From positions 1 through 10,569 of the forward strand of contig USDE01000030.1 in NCBI GenBank assembly GCA_900553345.1: DNA of 10,569 bases. The letters run 5' to 3'. Source of the DNA: an uncultured Collinsella sp. (GTDB lineage Bacteria; Actinomycetota; Coriobacteriia; Coriobacteriales; Coriobacteriaceae). This document shows positions 1 through 6,444 of this stretch, one piece after another. The notes beneath the pieces were generated by a model. The model saw only the letters and a list, made by a program, of their open reading frames with translations, searched no databases and was not told where the DNA came from. How positions within the stretch are numbered: position 1 is the stretch's first letter; the number at the start of each line of letters is the position of its first letter. The translations under genes were made by a program, and so were the position numbers.

Positions 1-189
1 CGTCCCTACGAGGTGCCCGGCGGCAAGTTTGGCATCGGCCTCGCTATCGCTGCCTGCGCCATCATCATCGGCCTGCTCGTGATTCCGTTCTCTCCCGCCT
101 CCCTCAACATGGTGGAGTGGAGCATCGTGATCGGTTGGTTGGCTATTGGCCTGGCCCTCATGGCTTTCACCAATTCCCGCAAAAAGTAA
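1..189 (+). CDS. APC-family amino acid permease, C-terminal fragment
   Basis: Only the last 62 codons are inside the window; the gene begins upstream of base 1. The fragment opens with RPYEVPGG, a hallmark of the loop before the last two helices in amino acid/polyamine/organocation (APC) permeases. Two hydrophobic segments follow, about residues 10-30 and 37-57 of the fragment, then a short basic tail (NSRKK). These would be the final two transmembrane helices, with the positive tail in the cytoplasm. The family imports amino acids or amines by proton symport or exchange; the substrate cannot be told from this piece. The gene ends 131 bases before a peptidase-like amidohydrolase, so a link between uptake and hydrolysis is possible, but a hairpin separates them and no operon is demonstrated. 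The family call is fairly secure despite the short length. Confidence 0.75.
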   Translation, partial: RPYEVPGGKFGIGLAIAACAIIIGLLVIPFSPASLNMVEWSIVIGWLAIGLALMAFTNSRKK

Positions 190-195
190 CGCCTA

Positions 196-247
196 GCCGG
201 GGCGGATCGGGTGCGCGGAATCCTCTCTCCCGCGCACCGAACCCGGC
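196..247 (+). terminator. Long hairpin after the permease (terminator-like, no T-tract)
   Basis: A nested inverted repeat follows the permease stop. The outer arms GCCGGG (196-201) and CCCGGC (242-247) enclose inner arms GGTGCGCGG (210-218) and CCGCGCACC (230-238) around an 11-base pyrimidine-rich loop. No run of T follows, so it does not meet the classic intrinsic terminator pattern. It may protect the mRNA 3' end or act as a weak or factor-assisted terminator. Confidence 0.5.
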
Positions 248-266
248 ACCACTTGGGTAGCTTTGT

Positions 267-302
267 GAGGCCTTAACCCAACACGGCCTCGCCCACTATA
301 TG
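267..302 (+). promoter_or_regulatory. Weak promoter candidate and short inverted repeat before the amidohydrolase
   Basis: GAGGCC (267-272) and GGCCTC (285-290) form a 6-base inverted repeat with a 12-base spacer. TATATG (297-302) resembles a -10 box, and TTAACC (273-278) lies 18 bases before it as a poor -35. Transcription from this box would start around 309, almost on the ribosome binding site, so the assignment is doubtful. No better promoter was found in the 131-base gap. Confidence 0.2.
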
Positions 303-320
303 GATCCATAAGGAGGAACC

Positions 321-1598
321 ATGTCCACTAAGTATGCAATCGTTGGCGGCAAGCTCATCGACGGTACCGGTGCCGAGCCGGTCGAGAACTCCCTCGTTCT
401 CGTCGACGACAACGGCAAGATCGAGTACGCCGGCGCTATGCAGGACCTTCCCGAGGGCGTTGAGGTCATCGACGCCGCCGGCAAGACCGTCCTTCCCGGC
501 CTGATCGACACCCACCTGCACTTCTCGGGCAACCTGACCGACGATGACACCGATTGGGTCATGCAGCCGCTCCTCGAGAAGCAGGCCGTCGCCGTCAAGC
601 AGGCCTACGACTGCCTCACCCACGGCCTCACCACCGTCTGCGAGATCGGCCGCTTTGGTATCCAGATCCGTGACTGCATCGACAAGGGCGTCTTTAAGGG
701 TCCGCGCGTTCTGGCCACCGGCCTCGGCTTCTGCCGCGTTGCCGGCCACGGTGACTCCCACCACTGCACCCAGGAGCTCAACAAGGAATCCCATCCCTGG
801 GGCGACCAGGTCGACGGTCCTTGGGATCTGCGCAAGGCCGTCCGTCGTCGCCTGCGCGAGAACCCCGATGCCATCAAGATCTGGGCTACCGGTGGCGGCA
901 TCTGGCGCTGGGACTCCGGTCGCGACCAGCACTACTGCTCCGAGGAGATCCAGGCCGTGGTCGAAGAGGCAAAGATGGTCGGCATCCCCGTGTGGAGCCA
1001 CTGCTACAACAACCATGCCGCTGCCTACGATTCCGTCCGCTTTGGCTGCGAGCAGCTGATTCACGGCTTCGATATCGATGAGCGCACCATGGACCTCATG
1101 GCCGAGCAGGGCACCTTCTTCACCCCGACGATCGCCTTCCTGCCCACCTGGTACGCCACTTATCCGCCCGTCTACGTCCCCGAGCTGCACGACAAGTACG
1201 AGGGCACCCTGGTCGAGAAGGAGCTGCAGCGCAACTACGACTGCCTGCGCGAGGCCAAGAAGCGCGGCGTCGTCATGACGATCGGCTCCGACTCCTTCTC
1301 CTTCGTCACCCCGTACGGCACTTGCTCCATCGAGGAGATGTACGAGTTCGTCGACAAGATCGGCTTCACTCCGGTCGAGACCATCACCTGCGCCACCCTC
1401 AACGGTGCCAAGATGTGCCACATCGAGGACGAGACCGGTTCCATCGAGGCCGGCAAGTGCGCCGACCTGCTGGTCGTCAACGGTGACGTCGCCGCCGACA
1501 TCCACGTGCTCAACACCGACAACATGGACGTCATCATGAAGGACGGCTGGATTGTCGAGGGCGGCACCTTCGGCGAGGCAAACAAGTACAGCGCCTAA
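321..1598 (+). CDS. Metal-dependent amidohydrolase (imidazolonepropionase / Xaa-Pro dipeptidase-like)
   Basis: This 425-residue cytosolic enzyme has the full metal-site pattern of the amidohydrolase superfamily. It carries an N-terminal beta-sandwich strand region, then LIDTHLHF with H65 and H67, K186 in AIKIWATGG as the likely carboxylated lysine, H227 in WSHCYNN, H248 in LIHGFD, and the catalytic aspartate D324 in TIGSDS. The C-terminal segment GSIEAGKCADLLVV (373-386) is the usual closing strand. The AGHGDSHH stretch (141-148) resembles the GHGD signature of the group that hydrolyses N-acyl or Xaa-Pro dipeptides and imidazolone-type rings. The substrate is not determined. The ATG at 321 is set by AGGAGG at 311-316. 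No signal peptide is present. Codons are strongly biased to C-ending forms, more so than in the kinases downstream, which suggests good expression. The upstream permease might supply its substrate (inference). Confidence 0.9.
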   Translation: MSTKYAIVGGKLIDGTGAEPVENSLVLVDDNGKIEYAGAMQDLPEGVEVIDAAGKTVLPGLIDTHLHFSGNLTDDDTDWVMQPLLEKQAVAVKQAYDCLTHGLTTVCEIGRFGIQIRDCIDKGVFKGPRVLATGLGFCRVAGHGDSHHCTQELNKESHPWGDQVDGPWDLRKAVRRRLRENPDAIKIWATGGGIWRWDSGRDQHYCSEEIQAVVEEAKMVGIPVWSHCYNNHAAAYDSVRFGCEQLIHGFDIDERTMDLMAEQGTFFTPTIAFLPTWYATYPPVYVPELHDKYEGTLVEKELQRNYDCLREAKKRGVVMTIGSDSFSFVTPYGTCSIEEMYEFVDKIGFTPVETITCATLNGAKMCHIEDETGSIEAGKCADLLVVNGDVAADIHVLNTDNMDVIMKDGWIVEGGTFGEANKYSA

Positions 1599-1617
1599 GC
1601 TACCGTTCATCGATGGC

Positions 1618-1654
1618 TTGATGTAAAACACAGTATTTGATTGCATAATGCAAT
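1618..1654 (+). promoter_or_regulatory. Candidate promoter with a near-perfect palindrome upstream of kinase A
   Basis: ATTGCAT (1640-1646) and ATGCAAT (1648-1654) form a perfect 7-base inverted repeat around one central base. A -10-like CATAAT (1644-1649) sits inside it. The only -35-like hexamer is TTGATG at 1618-1623, whose 20-base spacer is too long, so the promoter is tentative. A protein bound to the palindrome would cover the -10 box, which suits a repressor or autoregulator. The gap between the hydrolase stop and the hairpin at 1657 holds nothing else recognisable. Confidence 0.35.
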
Positions 1655-1656
1655 GG

Positions 1657-1683
1657 AGAGGGTCGCTTGCGGCCCTCTTTATT
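1657..1683 (+). terminator. Intrinsic terminator or attenuator hairpin before kinase A
   Basis: AGAGGG (1657-1662) pairs with CCCTCT (1673-1678). Three inner pairs (one of them G-T) extend the stem to a CTTG tetraloop, and TTTATT follows at 1678-1683. It can end the amidohydrolase transcript. It lies only 33 bases before the GTG start of the kinase, so any kinase promoter is probably upstream of it and the hairpin would be part of the kinase leader. Confidence 0.75.
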
Positions 1684-1716
1684 GCTATGGGGTGCGTCGG
1701 TAAGAAGGAGATGACG

Positions 1717-3102
1717 GTGGATCTCAATAGGCTGATTCTGGGCAAGAGCTACAACTCTACCAAGGTCTTTCGTACCGCTCAGCATGTGGTTCAAGCCATC
1801 TTGCTCGGTATTGTCGTTCCGCTGCTTATCCTGCTGCTCATCTGGGATCTAACCGATAATCCCAATCCCGTTCCGGCCGTTGTCGTCATTGCCGGCTTGG
1901 TCATGCTGTGCTTCTTCTTCTCGTACGTCTTTGTCGTTCCCGACGACCTCACATCGAGCGCAACCGACCGCACGCTCGCCATCGCTTCAAAAATATTCGC
2001 CTACACGTCGCGCGGCCTTACGCCCGAAGCTGCCCTGGGCGCCTCTAAGATCATCCTGTCCGAAACTATCGCCTCTGCCATCTGCTTTACCGACGGCAAG
2101 CAGGTGTTGGCAAGCTGGGGCGAGGACTCGGCAAAATGCCCCGCGGGCACCCCGGTGGTGCTGCGGACTACGCTCAACGTGATCAACAGCGGTGAGCAAA
2201 GCGTGTTCTCGCGCGATGCCTCGACCGAGACGGGTGGCTACTTTCCGCGCCTGCGCGCCGGTATTGTCGCACCGCTTACCGTGCGCGGGCATTGCGTGGG
2301 CACGCTCGAGCTGTATTATCCCCGTCTGAGCAGCATCGATATGCGCCAGACGGCGCTTGCCTCGGGCTTTGCCGACCTCATTTCCACGCAGCTTGCGAGC
2401 TTTGAGCTCGAGCGCCAGGACGAGCTTACGGCCCGCGTGGAGCTGCGCGCCTTGCAATCGCAGGTCGATCCTCATTTTCTATTCAATACCATTAGCACGA
2501 TCGTGTCGCTCGTTCGAACCGAGCCCGACAAGGCGCGATCGCTGCTGATCGACTTTTCCAATTACTACCGTCAGACGCTCTCTGATTCCGATACCCTCAC
2601 AACGCTCGAGCACGAGGTGGAACAGGGCACTCGCTATATCAACCTTATGCAGGCTCGTTATGGCGACGGCCGTCTGCGCGTCTCGGTCGATATCGACTTT
2701 GAGGTGCGCGATTGCATGGTGCCGCCGTTTATCTTGCAGCCGTTGCTCGAAAACTGCATCAAGCACGCGCAGCGCGAGACCGAGCCGCTTTCTATTCATG
2801 TTAGGGCTTTCGAGACCGATGACGGTTTGGAGATCATCGTCGAGGACGACGGCATCGGTATGAGCGAAGAAGTCTGTGCGCATCTGTTTGAGCAACATCG
2901 CCTGGAGGAGCCCGAGAGCATTACCGCCGCCGGCTCCGTCAAGCGAGGTTGCGGCCTGGCGCTCTTCAACGTGCTTCAGCGCATCCATTTCTTTTACGGA
3001 GAAGATTCCGGCATGCGCGTGAAGTCCCAGGAGGGCGTGGGAACGCAGGTCATCGTCGAGCTGAACGGCGAGCCGCATGAGCCCGCGCCGTTGACGGCGT
3101 AG
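1717..3102 (+). CDS. LytS-type sensor histidine kinase (pair A)
   Basis: This 461-residue membrane kinase senses a signal and phosphorylates the LytTR regulator that follows. Two hydrophobic helices (about 23-43 and 53-74) anchor it. A GAF-like domain follows (about 80-225; note AGIVAPL and VGTLELYY at 181-201). The His_kinase domain of the LytS/YehU class has phospho-accepting H253 in DPHFLFN. The ATPase domain shows N346 in LLENCIKH, the DDGIG box at 377-381, and RGCGLALFN at 410-418. GTG 1717 is chosen because AAGGAG (1705-1710) lies 6 bases before it. The in-frame ATG at 1711 touches that site, and upstream starts at 1687 and 1648 lack a site or overlap the terminator hairpin. The usual LytS 5-helix sensor is absent. 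The regulator begins 38 bases downstream, so the two are probably one operon. The ligand is unknown. It is clearly paralogous to the kinase at 7629. Confidence 0.93.
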   Translation: MDLNRLILGKSYNSTKVFRTAQHVVQAILLGIVVPLLILLLIWDLTDNPNPVPAVVVIAGLVMLCFFFSYVFVVPDDLTSSATDRTLAIASKIFAYTSRGLTPEAALGASKIILSETIASAICFTDGKQVLASWGEDSAKCPAGTPVVLRTTLNVINSGEQSVFSRDASTETGGYFPRLRAGIVAPLTVRGHCVGTLELYYPRLSSIDMRQTALASGFADLISTQLASFELERQDELTARVELRALQSQVDPHFLFNTISTIVSLVRTEPDKARSLLIDFSNYYRQTLSDSDTLTTLEHEVEQGTRYINLMQARYGDGRLRVSVDIDFEVRDCMVPPFILQPLLENCIKHAQRETEPLSIHVRAFETDDGLEIIVEDDGIGMSEEVCAHLFEQHRLEEPESITAAGSVKRGCGLALFNVLQRIHFFYGEDSGMRVKSQEGVGTQVIVELNGEPHEPAPLTA

Positions 3103-3140
3103 CACGCGGTTGGATTGAGAGAAAAAGAGGGGAAGCACAT

Positions 3141-3875
3141 ATGTCCGAAGGCTGGAACATCTTGGTGGTTGATGACGAGCCTCCCATTAGGGCTGAGCTA
3201 CGCTATCTGTTGGAAAAGGATGCGCGTGTGGGCCAGATTGCCGAGGCGGGCAATGTCACCGAAGCCGTGGAGTCGATTCTGTCGAACAAGCCCGACGTGT
3301 TGTTTTTAGACATTACCATGCCCGGTCGCTCGGGAATTGAGCTTGCCGAGACGCTGCAGAACCTAAAGACGCCGCCGGTCGTGGTGTTTGTGACGGCGTT
3401 TGCCGAGTTTGCCGCCGATGCGTATAACCTCGATGCTGTCGACTATGTCGTCAAGCCGGTCGAGGACGCACGCCTGTCAAAGGCACTCGACAAGATCGAG
3501 ACAGCCTTGGGTGCCCGTCGTGTTATCCACGCTCCGCGCCAGCCTTTGCGTCTGACGGTGGACCGCGGGGGCAAAAAGGTGTTCATTCCCGCCGCAGACG
3601 TCTGCTACTTTGAGGCGCGTGCCGATTTTTGCAATGCCATCTGCGCCGAGGGAACGTACCTGATCAATGAGTCGATCTCTTCGCTCGAGCGTCGCTTGGT
3701 CTCCGAGGGCTTTATTCGCGTTCATCGCAGCTATCTGGTCAATTTGGAAGACGTGCACAATGTCGAGATCGGTTCCACGGGTCTTATGGAGCTCAGGCTC
3801 GATCGCGTAACCTCGATGGTGCCCGTGTCCCGCCGTCGCGCTGCCGAGGTTAAAGCACACTTGGGGCTTGCGTAG
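3141..3875 (+). CDS. LytTR-family response regulator (pair A)
   Basis: This 244-residue cytosolic DNA-binding regulator is the likely partner of the kinase 38 bases upstream. The receiver domain (about 6-122) shows the acidic pocket D11/D12, phospho-acceptor D57 in LFLDITMPG, T85 in VTAF and K105 in VVKPVE, so phosphorylation chemistry looks intact. A LytTR DNA-binding domain fills about 136-242, with the typical GFIRVHRSYLVN (190-201) and a closing VPVSRRR (227-233). LytTR proteins usually bind paired direct repeats upstream of transporter, envelope or virulence genes; its targets here are unknown. The ATG is supported by a GAGGGGA-type site at about 3127-3133. The protein closely parallels the regulator at 9045 in length and motif order. 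Confidence 0.93.
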   Translation: MSEGWNILVVDDEPPIRAELRYLLEKDARVGQIAEAGNVTEAVESILSNKPDVLFLDITMPGRSGIELAETLQNLKTPPVVVFVTAFAEFAADAYNLDAVDYVVKPVEDARLSKALDKIETALGARRVIHAPRQPLRLTVDRGGKKVFIPAADVCYFEARADFCNAICAEGTYLINESISSLERRLVSEGFIRVHRSYLVNLEDVHNVEIGSTGLMELRLDRVTSMVPVSRRRAAEVKAHLGLA

Positions 3876-3896
3876 ACGGTCTGCGTGCCGTCGTTT
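3875..3896 (+). terminator. Weak hairpin after regulator A
   Basis: GACGG (3875-3879, starting in the stop codon) pairs with CCGTC (3888-3892) around an 8-base loop, and GTTTA follows. The stem is short and the T-run poor, so it may terminate only partly. Confidence 0.35.
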
Positions 3897-3907
3897 ACCA
3901 TCGCAGG

Positions 3908-3935
3908 TTTGGCATGGGCGCGCGGTGGGCATAAT
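3908..3935 (+). promoter_or_regulatory. Candidate sigma-70-type promoter for the phospholipase-like gene
   Basis: TTTGGC (3908-3913) and CATAAT (3930-3935) are separated by 16 bases, and transcription would start near 3942, leaving a leader of about 26 bases. The -10 context GGGCATAATGGG resembles GGGTATGATGG at 6363-6373 and GGGGTACGATG at 4963-4973, so it may be a recurrent promoter style in this genome. Confidence 0.45.
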
Positions 3936-3967
3936 GGGTGGCATCGAATGAAATCGAAAGGATCATT

Positions 3968-4912
3968 ATGCCCGCGCTTATCACCCATCATCTGTTTGGC
4001 GAGGAAAGCATCGACCGTCTTCCGCAGGGCGTCATCACGTCCGATGAAGAGCGCATTGCCTTTATCTTGGGCAACCAAGGCCCCGACCCGTTTTTCTTTC
4101 ACATTCTGACACCGCGTGTTTCCGACTGCACGCTGCTGGCGCAGGTCATGCATCGGTCGCGCATGTCTCGCCAGTTCGCGTGCCTGCGCGACGGCGTGTC
4201 GCATCTGCTGCCGCGCGACGCCAGCTTGGGTCGTGCCTTTGCGCTGGGCCTGCTGTCTCATTACGTGCTCGACCGCAACGCCCATCCTTTTGTCTATGAG
4301 CAGCAGTTTGGCATCGTGGAGTCCGATTCAGAGCTTGAGAATTCGAGCAGTCAGGTCCATGCCGTGATCGAGAGCGACCTGGATGTGCTGATGCTGCAGC
4401 TTAAACGCGATGGCGCTACGGTCGACGATTACCCGCCGGCGGGCGAGATCGTCACCACCGATCGCATCAATCGCGTGGCCGGCGTGCTGATGAGCTATGT
4501 TGCCGGACGCGTGTACGGCATTGACATTCCGGCGGGGGAGTACGGTGCTGCCGTTGCCAATATGCAGCGACTTTACCGCGCGATTGAGCCGGCCGGCTCC
4601 GCAAAGACGCGCGCGATCTCGTTGGTTGAGGGCTTGGTGCACGACTACTCGCTGCTCGACGGCCTTGCCCATCGCGTGACGACGGAGCTGCCCGAGCGCA
4701 CCGGTAACCTGGGCCATCTGACATGGAAGAATCCCTTTACCGACGAGGTCTCGAACGAGAGTTTCCCCGAGGTCTTTGATCGCGCGCTGCTCGATTACGA
4801 GCTCACCGTCGCCCGCTTTATCGAGACCGGCGATATGGAAGCCGTGACCAACCACGTCAATTACAGCGGTCGCGTGCTCGGCGCCGACGAAGAGTTCGAC
4901 CGCGAGGAATAG
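3968..4912 (+). CDS. Zinc-dependent phospholipase C family protein
   Basis: This 314-residue protein matches the N-terminal pattern of the bacterial zinc-dependent phospholipase C-like family (PF00882 type). It has MPALITHHLFGEE with H7/H8, GNQGPDPFFFH (35-45) with D40 and H45, LLSHYVLDRNAHPF (95-108) with H98, D102 and H106, and a later H131...E135...D139 cluster. These His/Asp/Glu residues fit the three-zinc site of the family. True secreted phospholipases C carry a signal peptide; none is visible here, so this is one of the intracellular members whose substrate is unknown. ATG 3968 is preferred over the GTG at 3938 because AAAGGA (3956-3961) lies just before it and the family starts at MPALITH. 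It follows regulator A by 92 bases with a possible promoter of its own. Lipase activity is inferred from family only. Confidence 0.85.
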   Translation: MPALITHHLFGEESIDRLPQGVITSDEERIAFILGNQGPDPFFFHILTPRVSDCTLLAQVMHRSRMSRQFACLRDGVSHLLPRDASLGRAFALGLLSHYVLDRNAHPFVYEQQFGIVESDSELENSSSQVHAVIESDLDVLMLQLKRDGATVDDYPPAGEIVTTDRINRVAGVLMSYVAGRVYGIDIPAGEYGAAVANMQRLYRAIEPAGSAKTRAISLVEGLVHDYSLLDGLAHRVTTELPERTGNLGHLTWKNPFTDEVSNESFPEVFDRALLDYELTVARFIETGDMEAVTNHVNYSGRVLGADEEFDREE

Positions 4913-4962
4913 GGCCTGTGCGTGCCCCTTTGCCGAATCCTTACCGGTGCTTCTGGACAATT

Positions 4963-4973
4963 GGGGTACGATG
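4963..4973 (+). promoter_or_regulatory. Possible -10 element upstream of the MFS transporter
   Basis: TACGAT (4967-4972) lies in a GGGG-TACGAT-G context similar to two other candidate -10 boxes in the window. No -35 with acceptable spacing is visible (TTACCG at 4941-4946 is 20 bases away), so this is weak. It would give a leader of about 35 bases before the ATG at 5014. Confidence 0.25.
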
Positions 4974-5013
4974 AACTAACTGCATATCGGGCGAATACGA
5001 AGGGTCCCTGTCC

Positions 5014-6273
5014 ATGAAATACACCAAGCTCGAGCGTAACTGGGTTATGTATGATGTGGGCAATTCGGCCCTTGTGCTGCTCAATACCTCGGTGGTGCCC
5101 ATTTACTTTAACGCCATCAATACCGGCGCTTCCTCGGCCGACCTGGTGGTCGCCTGGGGCAATGCGCAGACGATCGCCTCGCTGGTCATCGCCATGCTCA
5201 TGCCCATTCTGGGCGCGCTTGCCGACTACGCTGGCAACAAGATCAAGTTCTTCTTGGGCTTCTTCCTCACGGGCCTGGTGCTTTGCCTGGCGCAGGCTAT
5301 CCCAATGTCCGCCATGGCATTTTTGACCGTGTACGTGCTGTGCACCATCGGCCTTAACTCTTCTATGACGTTCTACGACGCCATGCTGCCCGACATTACC
5401 ACCGACGAGCGCATGGACGCCGTGTCCAGCTCGGGCTATGCCTGGGGCTACATCGGTTCCACCGTGCCGTTCGTCATCTGCCTGGCGCTCATCATGGGTG
5501 GCCCCGCTCTTGGCGTCCCTACCATGCTGGCAACGCGTCTGTCGTTTATCATCACTGGTGCCTGGTGGCTCATCTTTACCCTGCCGCTCATTCGCACCTA
5601 TAAGCAAAAGTACGGTCGCGAGCGCGGTCCCGAGGACACTATCGGCCACATCGTGGGCGGTGTGTTCTCCGAGGTCGGACACACCATGCGCGAGATCGCC
5701 CACAACAAGACCGTGCTGGTCTACATGATCGCGTTCTTCTTCTATATCGACGGTGTGCACACGGTCATTTCCATGGCAACCAGCTACGGATCGGCCTTGG
5801 GCATTGATTCGACCCAGTTGGTCCTGGCGCTGCTCGTTACGCAGTTCGTGGCCTTTCCGTCCGCCATCATCTACGGCAAGCTCGCCGGACGCGTGGGCAC
5901 GCTCAACATGATCCTGGTGGCCGTCGCCGCCTACATGGGCATTGTGCTGTTTGCCGCGTTCTTCCTAAAGACCGCCTTCGAATTCTGGGTGCTTGCCATT
6001 ATGGTCGGCCTGTTCCAGGGCGGCGTGCAGGCGCTCAGCCGTAGCTACTTTGGCCGCATTATCCCTAAGGAAAAATCCAACGAGTACTACGGCTTCTTTG
6101 ACATCTTTGGTCGTTATGCAAGCGTCATGGGCACCTTCCTGGTGTCGGTCGTCACCTCGTTGACCGGCAACCCGTCACTGGGCGTCCTTTCCATTGGCGT
6201 GTTGCTGATCGTTGGCTTTATGCTGCTGGTCCGCCTGTCCCGCATGACTCGGGCGGCAGAGCATGCCGCATAG
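5014..6273 (+). CDS. MFS transporter, Atg22/UMF1 family
   Basis: This 419-residue integral membrane protein has about 12 hydrophobic segments. Signature stretches of the bacterial UMF1/Atg22-like branch of the major facilitator superfamily are visible: ERNWVMYDVGNSA at 7-19 with PIYF at 29-32, YDAMLPDI (121-128), SSSGYAWGYIGS (138-149), GLFQGGVQALSRSYFGRIIP (332-351) and EYYGFFDIFGRYAS (357-370). The yeast relative Atg22 exports amino acids from the vacuole; bacterial members have no established substrate, so efflux of small metabolites is only a guess. GAAGGG (4999-5004) precedes the ATG with a 9-base spacer. The length is normal for the family and no breaks are seen. It lies between the two LytTR systems. 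LytTR systems in E. coli (BtsSR, YpdAB) control transporter genes, so it is a candidate target (inference). Confidence 0.9.
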   Translation: MKYTKLERNWVMYDVGNSALVLLNTSVVPIYFNAINTGASSADLVVAWGNAQTIASLVIAMLMPILGALADYAGNKIKFFLGFFLTGLVLCLAQAIPMSAMAFLTVYVLCTIGLNSSMTFYDAMLPDITTDERMDAVSSSGYAWGYIGSTVPFVICLALIMGGPALGVPTMLATRLSFIITGAWWLIFTLPLIRTYKQKYGRERGPEDTIGHIVGGVFSEVGHTMREIAHNKTVLVYMIAFFFYIDGVHTVISMATSYGSALGIDSTQLVLALLVTQFVAFPSAIIYGKLAGRVGTLNMILVAVAAYMGIVLFAAFFLKTAFEFWVLAIMVGLFQGGVQALSRSYFGRIIPKEKSNEYYGFFDIFGRYASVMGTFLVSVVTSLTGNPSLGVLSIGVLLIVGFMLLVRLSRMTRAAEHAA

Positions 6274-6321
6274 GAGCGAGCAGCTATTGTGCCTGTCCAC
6301 GGTACTCTTTTGGGGTTATCC

Positions 6322-6350
6322 GCAATAAACATTGCGACTTGCGAGCAATG
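6322..6350 (+). promoter_or_regulatory. Cluster of GCAAT/ATTGC half-sites upstream of the glycosyltransferase operon
   Basis: GCAAT (6322-6326), ATTGC (6331-6335) and GCAAT (6345-6349) lie in alternating orientation. CATTGC and GCAATG form a 6-base inverted repeat at 6330-6335/6345-6350. The two GCAAT copies are 23 bases apart, about two helical turns. The cluster lies just before a possible -10 box at 6366, so it is a candidate operator. The same half-site forms the palindrome upstream of kinase A. Confidence 0.35.
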
Positions 6351-6365
6351 ATTTGCCCAAGTGGG

Positions 6366-6371
6366 TATGAT
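6366..6371 (+). promoter_or_regulatory. Candidate -10 box for the glycosyltransferase-kinase B-regulator B operon
   Basis: TATGAT matches the -10 consensus at five of six positions, in a GGG-TATGAT-GG context. No good -35 is present at 16-18 bases upstream, where the GCAAT cluster lies instead, as might be expected of an activator-dependent promoter. Transcription would start near 6378, just before the terminator-like hairpin. Confidence 0.4.
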
Positions 6372-6387
6372 GGAATCAGCTAGGTCG

Positions 6388-6423
6388 CGGGGCGTCGCCT
6401 GTGTTTGGCGGCGTCCCGTTTTT
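6388..6423 (+). terminator. Strong intrinsic terminator or leader attenuator before the glycosyltransferase
   Basis: A 12-pair stem (6388-6399 with 6407-6418, two G-T pairs) closes a 7-base loop and is followed directly by five T (6419-6423). It can end the MFS transporter transcript. The glycosyltransferase ATG is only 21 bases further on, so the operon promoter is probably upstream and the hairpin would lie in its leader. Confidence 0.85.
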
Positions 6424-6444
6424 GTGTTGCAGGGAGGGTAAGGC

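Noticed and set aside
1648..1716. Upstream extension of kinase A from ATG 1648
   Set aside because: It would read through the terminator hairpin and has no ribosome site; GTG 1717 has a well-spaced AAGGAG.
273..1745. 490-codon open frame on the minus strand opposite the amidohydrolase
   Set aside because: It is a mirror of the G/C-ending codon pattern of the real gene: composition is dominated by Val, Gly, Ala, Asp and Leu without domain motifs, it overlaps a gene with a full catalytic signature, and it runs across the terminator hairpin.
4912..4927. GGGC/GCCC hairpin after the phospholipase-like gene
   Set aside because: Only four pairs and a short T-run; too weak to call a terminator.
4861..5760. 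299-codon minus-strand open frame across the phospholipase-transporter junction
   Set aside because: It is opposite two well-supported genes, with His/Asp/Gly-rich low-complexity composition typical of antisense frames in high-GC DNA.
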